64,000 nt of DNA from Dactylorhiza incarnata. Its lineage: Eukaryota > Streptophyta > Magnoliopsida > Asparagales > Orchidaceae. The notes under the pieces were generated by a model, which worked only from the letters and a program-made list of their open reading frames with translations, was not told the origin of the DNA and did no database searches. Shown here piece after piece: positions 47,245 to 57,745 of this stretch. Where the stretch lies: contig JAWHQI010000079.1 in the NCBI GenBank assembly GCA_033032865.1, positions 9,118,501-9,182,500 of the forward strand. The letters run 5' to 3'. Each line of letters starts with the position of its first letter. The stretch's first letter is position 1. A program made the translations under genes and the position numbers.

Positions 47245-48187
47245 ATGACCCGAGGAAACTCCTCGGACGATTCGAATATCCCTTTTGACCCTAAAATCAA
47301 GCACACTCTTCACGAGCGCCTCCGACTTCATGATCAAAACTTACTTGAATTTCCCGAAGAGTCTGTCGGAGATACTTACACTGAACCTATGGACGATCAA
47401 ATTCCAGATGTGGCCCCGTCACGGACCATGGCATATTATGTCAGGCCAAATTTGGAAGATACCGGATTGAGTATAACTCACCCAGCAGTGGCTAATAATA
47501 ATTTTGAAATAAAATCTAGCATCATTTAAATGGTACAACAGTCAGTACAATTTGACAGTTTGCCAGATGAGGATCCAAACTTACATCTTTCTAACTTTTT
47601 AGAAATATGCGATACATTTAAAATTAATGGCGTTACTGACGACGCCATTCGTTTACGCTTATTTCCATTTTCGTTGTGGACGAAGGCAAAAGCGTGGTTA
47701 ATTTCTCTTCCCAGAGGATCCATAACCACGTGGGCCCAATTGGCGGAACACTTTTTAACAAAATATTTCCCCCCGTCAAAAACCGCTAAGTTACGTACGG
47801 ATATCGCCTCTTTCATTCAATACAATTCTGAGTCTCTCTATGAGACTTGCGAGCATTTTAAAGAGTTCCTACGTAGATGTCCTCATCATGCGCTGCCGTC
47901 CTGGCTGCAGGTCCAGACATTTTATAATGACCTAAATTTTTCCACGCGACAGATGATCGATGCAGCCGTCGGGGGAACGTTAAACAACAAAACCCCGGAG
48001 GCCGCCCAAGCTCTGTTCGAGGAAATGGACATGAACGCCTATCAATGGAATGCGCCTAGATCACGCCCTACTAAACCAACTGGGATATATGAAGTGGATG
48101 CCACTTCTCACTTAGCCTCTCAAGTAGAAAGGTTAAGTAAGCAAGTGGCAGAGATGAATGCTTCCTCCTCCACTCCCGCTTGGCTTA

Positions 48188-48220
<33 letters not shown>

Positions 48221-49379
48221 CATTTGTCGATGAAACTGTAGATTACCTAGGCAACCCAGTTAGGCCCCCCTTCAACCCTAATAACAATCCGTATAGTAAT
48301 AATTGTAATCCGGGTTGGAGAAACCACCCAAATTTTTCCTGGAGCAATCCTAACAATGCTCAGAGGCCCCCAATTGTAAACCAGCAAGGATTTCCAAATG
48401 GATTTCAGCCTCCCCCTCCAAAACCTTCTCCGCTCGAAGATATTTTTGCTAAATACGTTGCGTCCACCGAGTCAAATATCCAGAATATTATCGGATCAAT
48501 TAAGAACTTGGAAAACCAGGTGGGACAGCTGGCAAATATGGTCTCCGAGCGGCCATATGGAGCTCTGCCAGGGAACACGGAGCCAAACCCCCGAGAAACT
48601 GCCAATGCCATAAATCGTCGCAGTGGCAAGGAGGTAACCTCCCCAAAATGGGTCGAGCCTAAGGTACATATTTCGACACCGACCCCTACACCCTCTCCTT
48701 CGATAGATAAATCACCGAGTCTTCTGATTGTGCTGAACGTTTCTTGCTCGCCTCTTCCTTATCCCTCAAAAATAAATAACGAGCGGAAAGACGAGCAATA
48801 TCGAAAATTCTTACAAATTTTTAAACAAATTATAATAAACATTCACATCTGCGAGGCACTCTCCCAAATGCCGAAATACGCAAAATATCTTAAAGGTTTG
48901 CTTTCTGACAAAAAGAAACTCGATGATGTTTCGCGCGTTTCCCTTAACGCGGACTGCTCGGCTGTTTTCCTTAACAAATTGCCGCCAAAATTGAAGTATG
49001 CCCTAGCAGACTTGGGCGCCAACATCAATCTGATGCCTTTTTCTCTTTTTAAACAACTCGACTTGGGCGTCCCAAGCCTGACAAAGATGAGTATCCAGCT
49101 TATGTATAACTCGATAAAGTACCCTATAAGGGTAGTGGAGGATGTTCTGGACTAGGTAGACAAGTTTATCTTCCCGGTAGATTTCGTCATCCTGGACATC
49201 GAGGAAGATGCTGAGGTGCCTATCATCCTCGGTCGCCCCTTCCTCGCCACCTCCCGTACGCTAATTGATGTCAGTAATGGTCTCCTCCTCCTTCGGGTGG
49301 GAAACGACGAAGTTACTCTGCACGTTAATCGCTCACTACAGCACTCCCTATCAAACGATGATCCCGGTACTTTAGTTTA
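47245..49379 (+). pseudogene. Athila-2 gag-protease
   Basis: The ATG at 47245 opens Athila gag; TAA at 47527-47529 replaces a codon that is Gln in Athila-1 (12837). The frame then runs 541 codons to a TAG at 49153 and on to TAG 49377-49379. It has the conserved gag core, an Asn run of about ten, a Pro-rich segment, and a retropepsin core in which about 20 residues before the active site are missing compared with Athila-0 and the signature DLGAS reads DLGAN. The LGRPFL motif lies near 49230. RT, RNase H and integrase are absent: the 3' conserved block begins directly at 49380. Two stops and the damaged protease argue against function. Confidence 0.88.
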
Positions 49380-49580
49380 GTCAAGCTACGCGATGGTAAA
49401 CAAAGCGCTCGTGGGAGGCACCCCATATTTATCTAATATTTTATTATGCTTTGTTCTTTTTTCTTTTGCAGGGTTTCTTACGGCCCCGCCAGCTTTATTT
49501 CAGGGAAGCCTTTTTGCTCCCTCTTTCCTCTTGTATATATACTGCATCTTTGCTTATTTCTCTTCTTCATAGTTACATTA

Positions 49581-49617
49581 CAACATTGGGGACAATGTTG
49601 GGTTTTAAGTATGAGGG
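49581..49617 (+). other. Stem-loop and purine module A of Athila-2
   Basis: CAACATTG (49581-49588) pairs with CAATGTTG (49593-49600) around GGGA; AAGTATGAGGG follows at 49607-49617. The outermost pair is C-G here, where Athila-1 has A-T at the same level. Confidence 0.7.
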
Positions 49618-50983
49618 TGTTTTACCGTTTTTATTTAAACAAACAAAATTTTTTCAAAAAAAAAATGTTTTATTTCATCTTGCCTACTTTTGTAAATATA
49701 AGTTTGAAAAAAAAATTGTTTAAAACCACAAAAAATAAAAAATAAACATGTTTTTCTCTTTTTTTTTTAACTTTGTCATAATACAAAAAAAATCAAAAAT
49801 TGTTTAAAACCACAAAAAAATAAAAAAATAAAACATGTTTTTCTTTTTTTTAACTTTGTCATAATATAAAAAATTACAAAAATCCAAAAAAATTTTAGCA
49901 AACCCCAAAACTTTTCCAAAAAAAAAATATATATATATAACTATATAGTAGTTGAAAAAAAAAACAAAAATCCAAAAAACTAATAAACCCTACTTTACTT
50001 TTATTATTAAAGCATTTAGTTTCGAGAGAATATGTTTGTGGATTTTCATAATCGCTAGTTTTACTATTTGTTTGTTTATCTAAGATCGATAGATTTAAAC
50101 ATTCAGGGTTAAGTTTTAAAGAATATCTTGTGTTTTTAATTTAAATAGAGGCTTTGTTTTCAAGCACTACTTCTACTAGCTAAAATAGAGACATGTGTAT
50201 TATGTTGGCAAAATAACTTTAGACCCCAATTATCCCTACTTTATGTCTCTAGGAATTTTCAAATTACCAAGGTTGCTCTCAGAAGTTTTTTTTATTATTT
50301 CTAAAAAAAATTTCTCGCAAACCCCTTTGTATGCAAGGCAAGAAAAATAAAAGAAGAAAAATATCATATGTCAATGGGAATAAGACTTCGTTCTGTAAAC
50401 ATAGGCACCCGATAAAAATTTTAAATGATCTTATGTCAATGAGAATAAAATTTCGTTCCATAAACATAAGCATTGGGTTATTAAAGCAAAAAAAAAAGAA
50501 AAAAATAAACAGTTTTCCCCCATATATCACGGTGAGCACCAAAGAAAACTAAAAAGGAAAGGTGGAAAGATACAAACCACCACTCCTAATTCAAGTACTC
50601 TTCTTTTTGCCATAGCTTTTTACCCCCCCCCCCCCCCCCCCCCCCCCCCTCCCTCCCTTTCCTTAGCCGATTTATTATTTCTGGACTTAATTCCAAAAAT
50701 CCTTTGAGAGCATAATAGTAAATTGCATATTTCCTTCACATTTCTTTAAACAAAGGTTATTATAATTTCGATCTAATCTCGTTTACTAATAATTGCAATT
50801 TTGTTTGATATTTGGTTAATTAAGAAGTCTTTTAGCTAGGACATTTCTTTCTACTTAAATCATTGGCATAATTTAGGACTTAACTCTTATTACTCCGAAT
50901 TTTTATTTTTTAGTCTCTTATGATTAAAATAAAATGATAGCTAAAAATTAGAACTTATGTTAATCCCGTATAGATCTCTCTTA

Positions 50984-51024
50984 CTTTTGCTCTGGAATAG
51001 CAAAAGCTTAAGTATGGGGGTATT
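50984..51024 (+). other. Stem-loop and polypurine tract (module B) of Athila-2
   Basis: CTTTTGCT (50984-50991) pairs with AGCAAAAG (50999-51006) around a 7-base loop containing GGA; AAGTATGGGGG at 51010-51020 sits just before the 3' LTR. Confidence 0.7.
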
Positions 51025-51827
51025 TGATAAGTAATAAAATATACGTATTTTTAGTATAGTTATTAGTATAGTTTTAATTAATATTGTAAATTTTCTATGT
51101 AAATTAATGAATAAATTGCTTGTTTTGTCATTTTTTGTTACTAACTTAGTTTTTTTTTTTTTTTGCAGATTTTTGCAATTTTTGTCAAATCACGCCCCTG
51201 AGTCACGCCCGTGACACCAAGTCACGCCCGTGACCCAAGGGCGTGTAATTTTAAAACGCCAATCTCTCTACGTTCGATGAAAATCGAGCTGCGCTCGACG
51301 AACGCACTCTGCCTGCGTTCGACGAAAGTCGATCTGCGTTCGACGAACACTTTCTGCCCTGCGATCGATGAAATCAAGCTGCGTTCGACGAAGGGCTCTC
51401 GGCGTTTGATGAACTCTCACCGTTTCAGCGTTCGACGAAATCAAGCTGCGTTCGACGAAGTCTCACCATTTCAGCGTTCGACGAAATCAAGCTGCGTTCG
51501 ACGAACGGCGCTCTGCGTTCGACGAACTCTCTCCGTCTCAGCGTTCGACGAACGACGCTCTGCGTTCGACGAACGATGCTCTGCGTTCGACGAACTCTCC
51601 ATCTCAGCGTTCGACGAACGACGCTGTGCGTTCGACAAACTTTCTCTGCCCAGGCGTTCGAAGAATCCAGCGCACACGCCAACCGTCATGCCCCAATTAA
51701 AAAAGATATGTGCCGCCCACTGTCACGCCCATGACACTGCAGGAAACGCCCGTGTGCAACCATGTTTGATGGCCAAACCTTCTAGAAGACGGCGGATGCG
51801 ACCCCTAAAGAACGCGCAAATGGCACG
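51025..51827 (+). repeat. Athila-2 3' LTR (truncated by Athila-4)
   Basis: Matches 28942-29640 and then continues as at 45268, confirming that Tat-2 interrupts only the 5' copy. Array at 51270-51665. The match ends at GCACG (51823-51827), after which the Athila-4 LTR starts. Confidence 0.9.
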
Positions 51828-52950
51828 TGATGCGGGTCAAAACTCTGCTTCGCAAGGCGAGATGGATGCAACGGACGCGATGTCGTGCTTTGGAAGGCGC
51901 GTGGACGGAATGTAACTATGACGGTTGAGGGTCGCACACACCTCTTCTCTAAACATCACCACTAGCAATTGCTAGTGGCTTCACACACAATGAATCTCAG
52001 AAATCACTAGGAAAAAGGGCTATTCATGCCATCACAACAACATTGCATATGAACACAAGCAATAATCCTTAAGATTAACTTAACAAGCATTCATAAAACA
52101 ACAACAAAGAAGTTCAAGCATCAAAGGTTAGAGAGGACCACAAAGAAGAAGTCACATCTTGGGTTCACGGCCGGAATGAGAGGTTGTCGGGCTCTCTCCG
52201 GACTCGGCCCTCAGAGGTGAGCTTGGCTCGAAGGAGGCTGTCACCGCTCCTACGATCTTCAGCGCTTCTCTGATCTCTCGGCGAGGAATGCTTGAGCTAA
52301 TGCTGGAGAAAGCTTCCTAGTGCTCCCGGATAGAAGAATGGAGGTGGAAATCACCGAAAATAACCTCTATGGTGGTGGAGATGAAGGGGAAGCCTTCAGC
52401 CCTCAAGAGCAGCGGGAAGGAAGTGATTTCCCGCTCTCTGAATTGCACCAGTCCGCCTCCAATCGCTCTCCTGTTCACTGCCTCGATTCCTGCTTTTTAT
52501 AGCAAACAGGCTGAAAATTGGTCACGCACGGTCGAACGCACAACCGTGCGCAGACCGTGCGATATTAACGGATAAAATATGGCTTGGGGAAGAAGCTGCG
52601 CCGCCCGTGCGATTTGCTCACGCACGACCAATATCGCACATGCGTTCAAATGCACGGGTAAACTCCGACGCAATGAAATCACAAAGACACAGGTCGACCG
52701 TGCGTTTTACTCACGCATGGGCGAATCCGCCCGTGCGTCAAAACGCACGAGTAAACTCCGACGCTCGATTTTCTGCCCAGACACAAACGCACGACCGCAA
52801 CCGACTGTGCGTCAAGGAAACGCACGACCGTGCGATATGCACAGAAATTACTTCTGGGGAAAACGGGACGATCAGGTCACCTGCATACAAGATATAACAG
52901 CTGGGAATACACGTCCAGCATCAGAAAAACATAAAAGAAGGGAAGGGGAG
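51828..52950 (-). repeat. Athila-4 3' LTR, terminal part
   Basis: Begins TGATGCGGGTC on the plus strand (the LTR end in element orientation), resembling the Athila-3 LTR start TGATGCGCAAA. A shared GCAATTGCTAGTG segment lies near 51965. A TATA box is on the minus strand (TTTTTATA at 52494-52501). From about 52520 to 52830 CGCACGG, CCGTGCG and CGCACGACC words form an array. The LTR continues at 59369 after Athila-3. Confidence 0.82.
52494..52501 (-). promoter_or_regulatory. TATA box of the Athila-4 LTR
   Basis: TATAAAAA on the minus strand, just downstream of the CGCACGG array in element orientation. Confidence 0.55.
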
Positions 52951-54568
52951 TGATGCGCAAATCCTGCACACCGCTATAAGCGGTAGCGAGACTGCGATCC
53001 GAACGGCAGTGAACCGGTCGTTGTCAAGTAATAATATGAGGAAGTAAATCCCCAAGTATCGAATCTCTCAAGGAACACAGTAAGGTGGAGTTAACGTTCG
53101 AGGAAGGACTTGAGATTGAAGTCCTTTGGGTCGGATGGATGCGGAAATGGGGGATTTTGGTTTGGTTTGTGGAAAATAAAGAGAAAAAGCTACGACTACT
53201 CCTATGCAATGCCGCTATGCAATGCTTCGCTTGGCGGGATGGAATCTACGTAGGCCTTGAGCGCGCTACTTCGTAAGGGCGGATGGACGAGTAGGCAAAC
53301 AGATCGAACTATGCAGGCCTTGAGCGCGCTGCTTCGTTAGGCGGGATGGAATACACGGGCCGTGATGCCACGCTTCGATAGGCGGATGGACGAGTAGGCT
53401 AACGGAATGAGGGTCGCAAGCACCTCTTCGACAAGCACGCCACTAGCAATTGCTAGTGCAGCACACGAACGTGGTGGTGGAGTGGAAAATGGAATGGGGC
53501 GCTCCTCAAGTTACATAAACCACAAAAGTATTTCACATAGAAATGAAATATATAGAAATACAAGCATGTTTAAGTGCTACTTCATCCTAATACATAGATC
53601 TAACTACATACACACATCAATAAGAAAAGAACAAAGCAAGAAATCGACCGAATCCGAAGGCTCGTTGTAGATTCTCGGTTGGAATCACCGGGTTGTCAAT
53701 CCGTGTCCAAGCTCGGTCCGCAACTACGTCCAGGGTAGAGAGAGCTGTCACTACTCTCCAATGAGCCCGTCTTCTTCGTGTCACGATCCGGTAGAGGTTG
53801 CAAACTTCCTCTTGCTTGATGGCGATGGCGGCTAAACCTTCCCTTGGAGCGCTTGGATGAAGGAGGAGGCCGAGAGGAAGCTCCGGCTCAAGAATGGCGT
53901 GAAGAAAAAGCCCGGAGCACCTCCATATGGTGGGCTGCTGTGGAGGGGCGAAATCGGAGCCCTGGAGCGAGAAAACGGCGGAAGAAAATCGGGATCCCGA
54001 CCTAATTCGCGAGCAGGTCATTTTATAGGCGCTGGAATAAACAGTGCGCACAGTCATTGGCGCACGACCAGTGGTCGTGCGCACTAGAATCCTGTGATCG
54101 TGCGCCTGACTGGACGGAGCCTGCAAGGGAAGAAAATTATAAAATACAAACTTCGCACGACCAGTGGCGCACGACCAGTGGCCGTGCGCACTATCGTCAA
54201 TGGTCGTGCGATAAGGGGAAACAGAACTCAGTTTTCAGGGGTAAGTGCACACGATTAGTGGCGCACGACCAGTGGTCGTGCGCAGTAGAGCCAGTGATCG
54301 TGCGCAGTGTTCCTGTACAGATTTGTACCGGGGACACCTGCATGACTCCTGCTCCAGCATACAACACTAATCAAACCACTGAAAGTGGCACTTAACCATG
54401 CATGAAAACTAATAATGAAGATAAACAAGAAAAAACACCAACACGGGCCTAAAGGTGCACTTAGCATGGAGAATCAAATATAAGTGAAAACATGGCTAAA
54501 GTGAAGTGCATAGACTAGAAAATCGGCCCAGATGAGTCCATAAATGTGTATATATTTGGGACTCATCA
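52951..54568 (-). repeat. Athila-3 3' LTR
   Basis: TGATGCGCAAATCC to GGGACTCATCA on the plus strand. Perfect inverted repeats with arms GCGCACGACCA and TGGTCGTGCGC around one G occur at 54060-54082 and 54261-54283, with variants between. Minus-strand TATA box at 54020-54027. Confidence 0.93.
54020..54027 (-). promoter_or_regulatory. TATA box of the Athila-3 LTR
   Basis: TATAAAAT on the minus strand, about 35 bp downstream (element orientation) of the nearest palindrome; the copy in the other LTR is at 58815-58822. Confidence 0.6.
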
Positions 54569-54606
54569 CACCCCCAGACTTAACTGTTTGCGCGTCCCGA
54601 GCAAAC
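54569..54606 (-). other. Athila-3 polypurine tract and stem-loop
   Basis: On the minus strand AAGTCTGGGGGTG directly precedes the LTR (plus 54569-54581). Just upstream, GTTTGC (54601-54606) pairs with GCAAAC (54586-54591) around a 9-base loop containing GGGA. It is the counterpart of module B in Athila-1 and Athila-2. Confidence 0.65.
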
Positions 54607-56289
54607 CAACTCTCGCGGACAGGAAAAACATAAGCTGGCGAAGAAACTATCAAGCGGAGTACCATGCGAAGTCGCATGCTCATGTGCGTAGAAATACAGT
54701 AGACAAAATTTCTAATTATACATATTAGTTTATAATTTTCTAGGAGCGTATTTATATATTACATTTACTCAAAAATTGAATCACGGTGAATCACAAGGTC
54801 GTACATAGGAAGAAAGTAAACTGAACGCTGAGGCGAGCATTGCCAAAGATCGGGGCTCGAGACAACTCCATTGAAATCCATCAATGCCAGTGACCATAAG
54901 CTTGCCCGTTCGCACTCTCTCCACGGCACTGGTTTGACTCAAATGCGTGAATCGATAGGACTTTAGGCTTTAAATGGGGCTTGTGTTTAGGTGAGGATAA
55001 ACAAAGATAAAAACGACGGCTCAAGCACGAAACCCAAATAAGCTTATGCAGAAATTATTCTCGTTCACCGTACAAACACGCGAGTACATCACACCCCCAA
55101 ACTTGGACTTAACAATATGGGTGTGTGCACCGCCTACTCCCAAATATAATCTCAAACAGATTTTTTTCAATTAAACTTTTCATTCTTCTTTTTCTTTTCA
55201 AATCTTTTTCTTCTTTTCTTTTTCCTTCTTTAGCAATTTCAGCAAATTTTTAAAGAGGCACATCCACATTTTCACATTGTACTTCCACAATCAACACCAC
55301 AAATTTAAAATTTAAACAAAATGCTTGCATTTTGGGTGTGCGACTAGGATTGGCTTTTGGGCTTTTGTGAAATAAAAGTGGGGCTGAATCAAAGAAAGGG
55401 TAGGCACAACTGGGCTAACGAGGATATAGCGATAGGAATAGGCACAAAGCTCAACCGGGCCAAAATGATGGCCTATATCACATTCACGCAATTGACTAAC
55501 CGTATGCCCATGCTTCAAGAATCGCTTGGGGCAAGTTCTTAGCCACCGAGAAAGATAATCCTTTCTCCCGACTCGGGCAATACGAGGCTAACGAACGTCT
55601 ACACACATCCCTATGCTACCGTTTGATTCACACCGGATTCACCAATTTTTGAGTGTAGTAAACAATATTTACGCTAATAGAAAAATATAAACTAAAAGCA
55701 TAAAAAGAAATTGAATCTACACGAATTTCTATGGCAGACATGAGTACTCGACTAGGAGCACTACAGGAGTCAACATTTTACTCCGCCTCATAATCCTAAG
55801 CCAGCACGATGATTTTCCAAATCACACAAAAAGACAAATTCAACTAGCGACGTGCCAACGGCTAAGCGCGCTCAAGTGGGTGCTGTGGTGTGCAATGAAA
55901 ATAAACAAAACATTTTAAATGAAATCTTCTAGTATGCAGTGCAATAGTGCACGTGAGCGGGTAAACAAAACTACTCTCCCCCAGACTTAAACTAAACAAT
56001 CCACAAAATATATGACATGAAAATTAGAAAAGGCTAGGGAAAGAGAGTACCCAGTGCTCAGAAATGAGCACACCAGAAGATTGGCGTGTAAGCTAAAATG
56101 AAGCTGCAGCATCCGCCATCCAGAAAAGATACCTGCAAGGGTCAGCTCCGCAAAAATAAAAGAAAAAGACAAACTAAAATAAACTGCAGCTAACTAAACA
56201 TGATTAGAAGAGATAAAAATGCAGGAAAAGTAAGATAACTACTGGGGTTATTGTCATCCCAGCACGACTTATTTGGCATTTGTACAGTT
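54607..56289 (-). other. Athila-3 non-coding region with two more purine motifs
   Basis: No gene. CACCCCCAAACTTGG at about 55091 and CTCCCCCAGACTTAA at about 55977 are further copies of the polypurine motif on the minus strand. Stretches near 54880-54960 and 55440-55660 match Athila-4 at 59880-59950 and 60480-60660, so the region is conserved between the two elements without being coding. Confidence 0.7.
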
Positions 56290-57530
56290 CTAGCTAATGG
56301 GCCTATGAAAAGAAAAGTGGACAGGTAACTGTTCTAATATGCGTGTAGGTAGCGGGTACCTATACGGAGAAAGAACAGTCACGCCTCTACCCGAATATAA
56401 ATAAAACCTGCCCATCACAGGTAGAGGGAAAAGAAAGTAAGAAGAGGAGGAGGCCTGGTCCTCACTCATCTCACCAAAACTATCCTTGCCTAGCAAGGAG
56501 TCGTCAACAGGGAGGCAGCAGGAGGCGAAGGCAATGAGTGGAGCTTCCTCTACGGAGGGAGAATAAACCTCCTCACATGAGAGGATGCTCTCATCATTGA
56601 CTTGAGCAAAAAGCTCCAAGTCCTCCTGAAGTACCTGTGAAGATTCAACCTGCACAGACTCAGATGAAGGAAGGGGATCAAGAAATAAAGAAGACGAAGA
56701 ACATAAATAATCTAAAATCGAGGGAGTGGTCCCGGTCTCACTCCATCAGGTTGGGTAAGTAAAATAATGTTTGCATTGTCATCAATGCTACAAGATTCGG
56801 TGGGATCAACAGTGGCCAAGCTAGAGATTTGGACTTCCTCCACCGGTGCTGAGGAAAACTCCTCTTCACCTAGAAGGTTGTCCTCCTTCATAGGAATAGG
56901 CACAACACTCAGATCACCCACCTCATCCTGCGACACATCATCAACAATGTTGTCAGAGACGAGTATAGTATGCACAACAGGGGGAGGAATAGTGGTTGGA
57001 TAAATGTCAAGCACTGATTCCTCACAAAGAATCGAATCCACTAGGGGTGGTGGATGCACATGGAGAGTGGGCTCAGCAATGTTGGTGCATAGATCAGCCG
57101 CACATCCGGTGACCGTATCCATGCCATTCCCTTCAAGATGTGAAGGTGACAAAGACACATAACCAGATGTTGAAGGTGTGCCGCCAGAGTTAGGAGTTGG
57201 GACGATCCGAATATCTGGCTCGTCATCCTCATCCAATTGGCGAAGATACTCGGCACAGTCCTTCAAGACATGATCAGTGCTCCGACAAAACTGGCACTGC
57301 CTTGCGGGCTTCTTTGGCACAGCGGGGGCTGAAGCCAAAAAGAAGTATGACGGTAAAGGCTCAGCAGAGTAGCCATAAGACTTACGCGCACCATATGGAG
57401 TACCAGACGAAGTTGGTGCTCCATATGCTGGGCTATAAGAATTATGCCTACTATTCTCCGTAGGGCATTCATCACTAGAGTGGGAGGTAGCTCCACACCA
57501 ACGGCAACGAATATTTAGATGTGCCCACAT
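56290..57530 (-). pseudogene. Double zinc-knuckle gag-like protein of Athila-3
   Basis: The ATG at 57530 is the first after the primer site. The first 272 codons (to 56712) contain two CCHC motifs: CRWCGATSHSSDEC at residues 9-22 and CQFCRSTDHVLKDC at about 77-90. A long acidic, Pro/Ser-rich tail follows. After the stop at 56712 the same style of acidic sequence continues in another frame to 56290 with an unbroken 121-codon stretch, so a frameshift near 56715-56725 is likely. There is no gag core, protease or pol. The knuckles suggest RNA binding, perhaps to package its own transcript into particles made by another element. Function is inferred; I recognise only the knuckles. Confidence 0.7.
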
Positions 57531-57721
57531 AGTGTGAAGGTAAAACGATTCAAAATAAAAATACTATTGTGCAAAATACTACACCTAACCAAAATTACTA
57601 AAGCAACCTAATATAAAACAGGAAAACAGAATAGGAAGAAATAAAACAAAAGAATGCAATGTACAAAGGGAAGGGCTTCTCTCTCAGGCTTTCCCTCTCA
57701 AGAAAACTCACACGACTGTGC

Positions 57722-57739
57722 TCCCCGGCAACGGCGCCA
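57722..57739 (-). other. Athila-3 primer-binding site (tRNA-Asp)
   Basis: The plus strand reads TCCCCGGCAACGGCGCCA, the inverse of the Athila-1 site and an exact 18-nt match; six bases from the 5' LTR at 57746. Confidence 0.92.
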
Positions 57740-57745
57740 AAAACT

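Larger units (their letters stand above)
49380..51024 (+). other. Athila-2 3' non-coding region with conserved modules
   Basis: Begins with the shared block (49380-49424), followed by TTCTTTTGCAG, a splice acceptor ending at 49471. Stem-loop module A is at 49581-49617 and module B next to the LTR. The remainder is A-rich and T-rich low-complexity DNA and a run of 27 C at 50623-50649. No env-like gene is visible. Confidence 0.75.
28942..51827 (+). mobile_element. Athila-2, gag-protease-only Athila element (3' LTR truncated)
   Basis: The 5' LTR is 28942-29640 plus 45268-47068, about 2.5 kb once Tat-2 is set aside. The internal region 47069-51024 holds only gag and protease. The 3' LTR starts at 51025 and matches for 803 bp until Athila-4 begins at 51828. 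GCAAT precedes the left end; the right copy would be outside the window. The missing pol shows it could move only in trans. Confidence 0.88.

Noticed and set aside
53085..53276. Short frames repeated at 57880-58071 and similar pairs
   Set aside because: They are identical because both lie in the two LTRs of Athila-3; no domain is visible.
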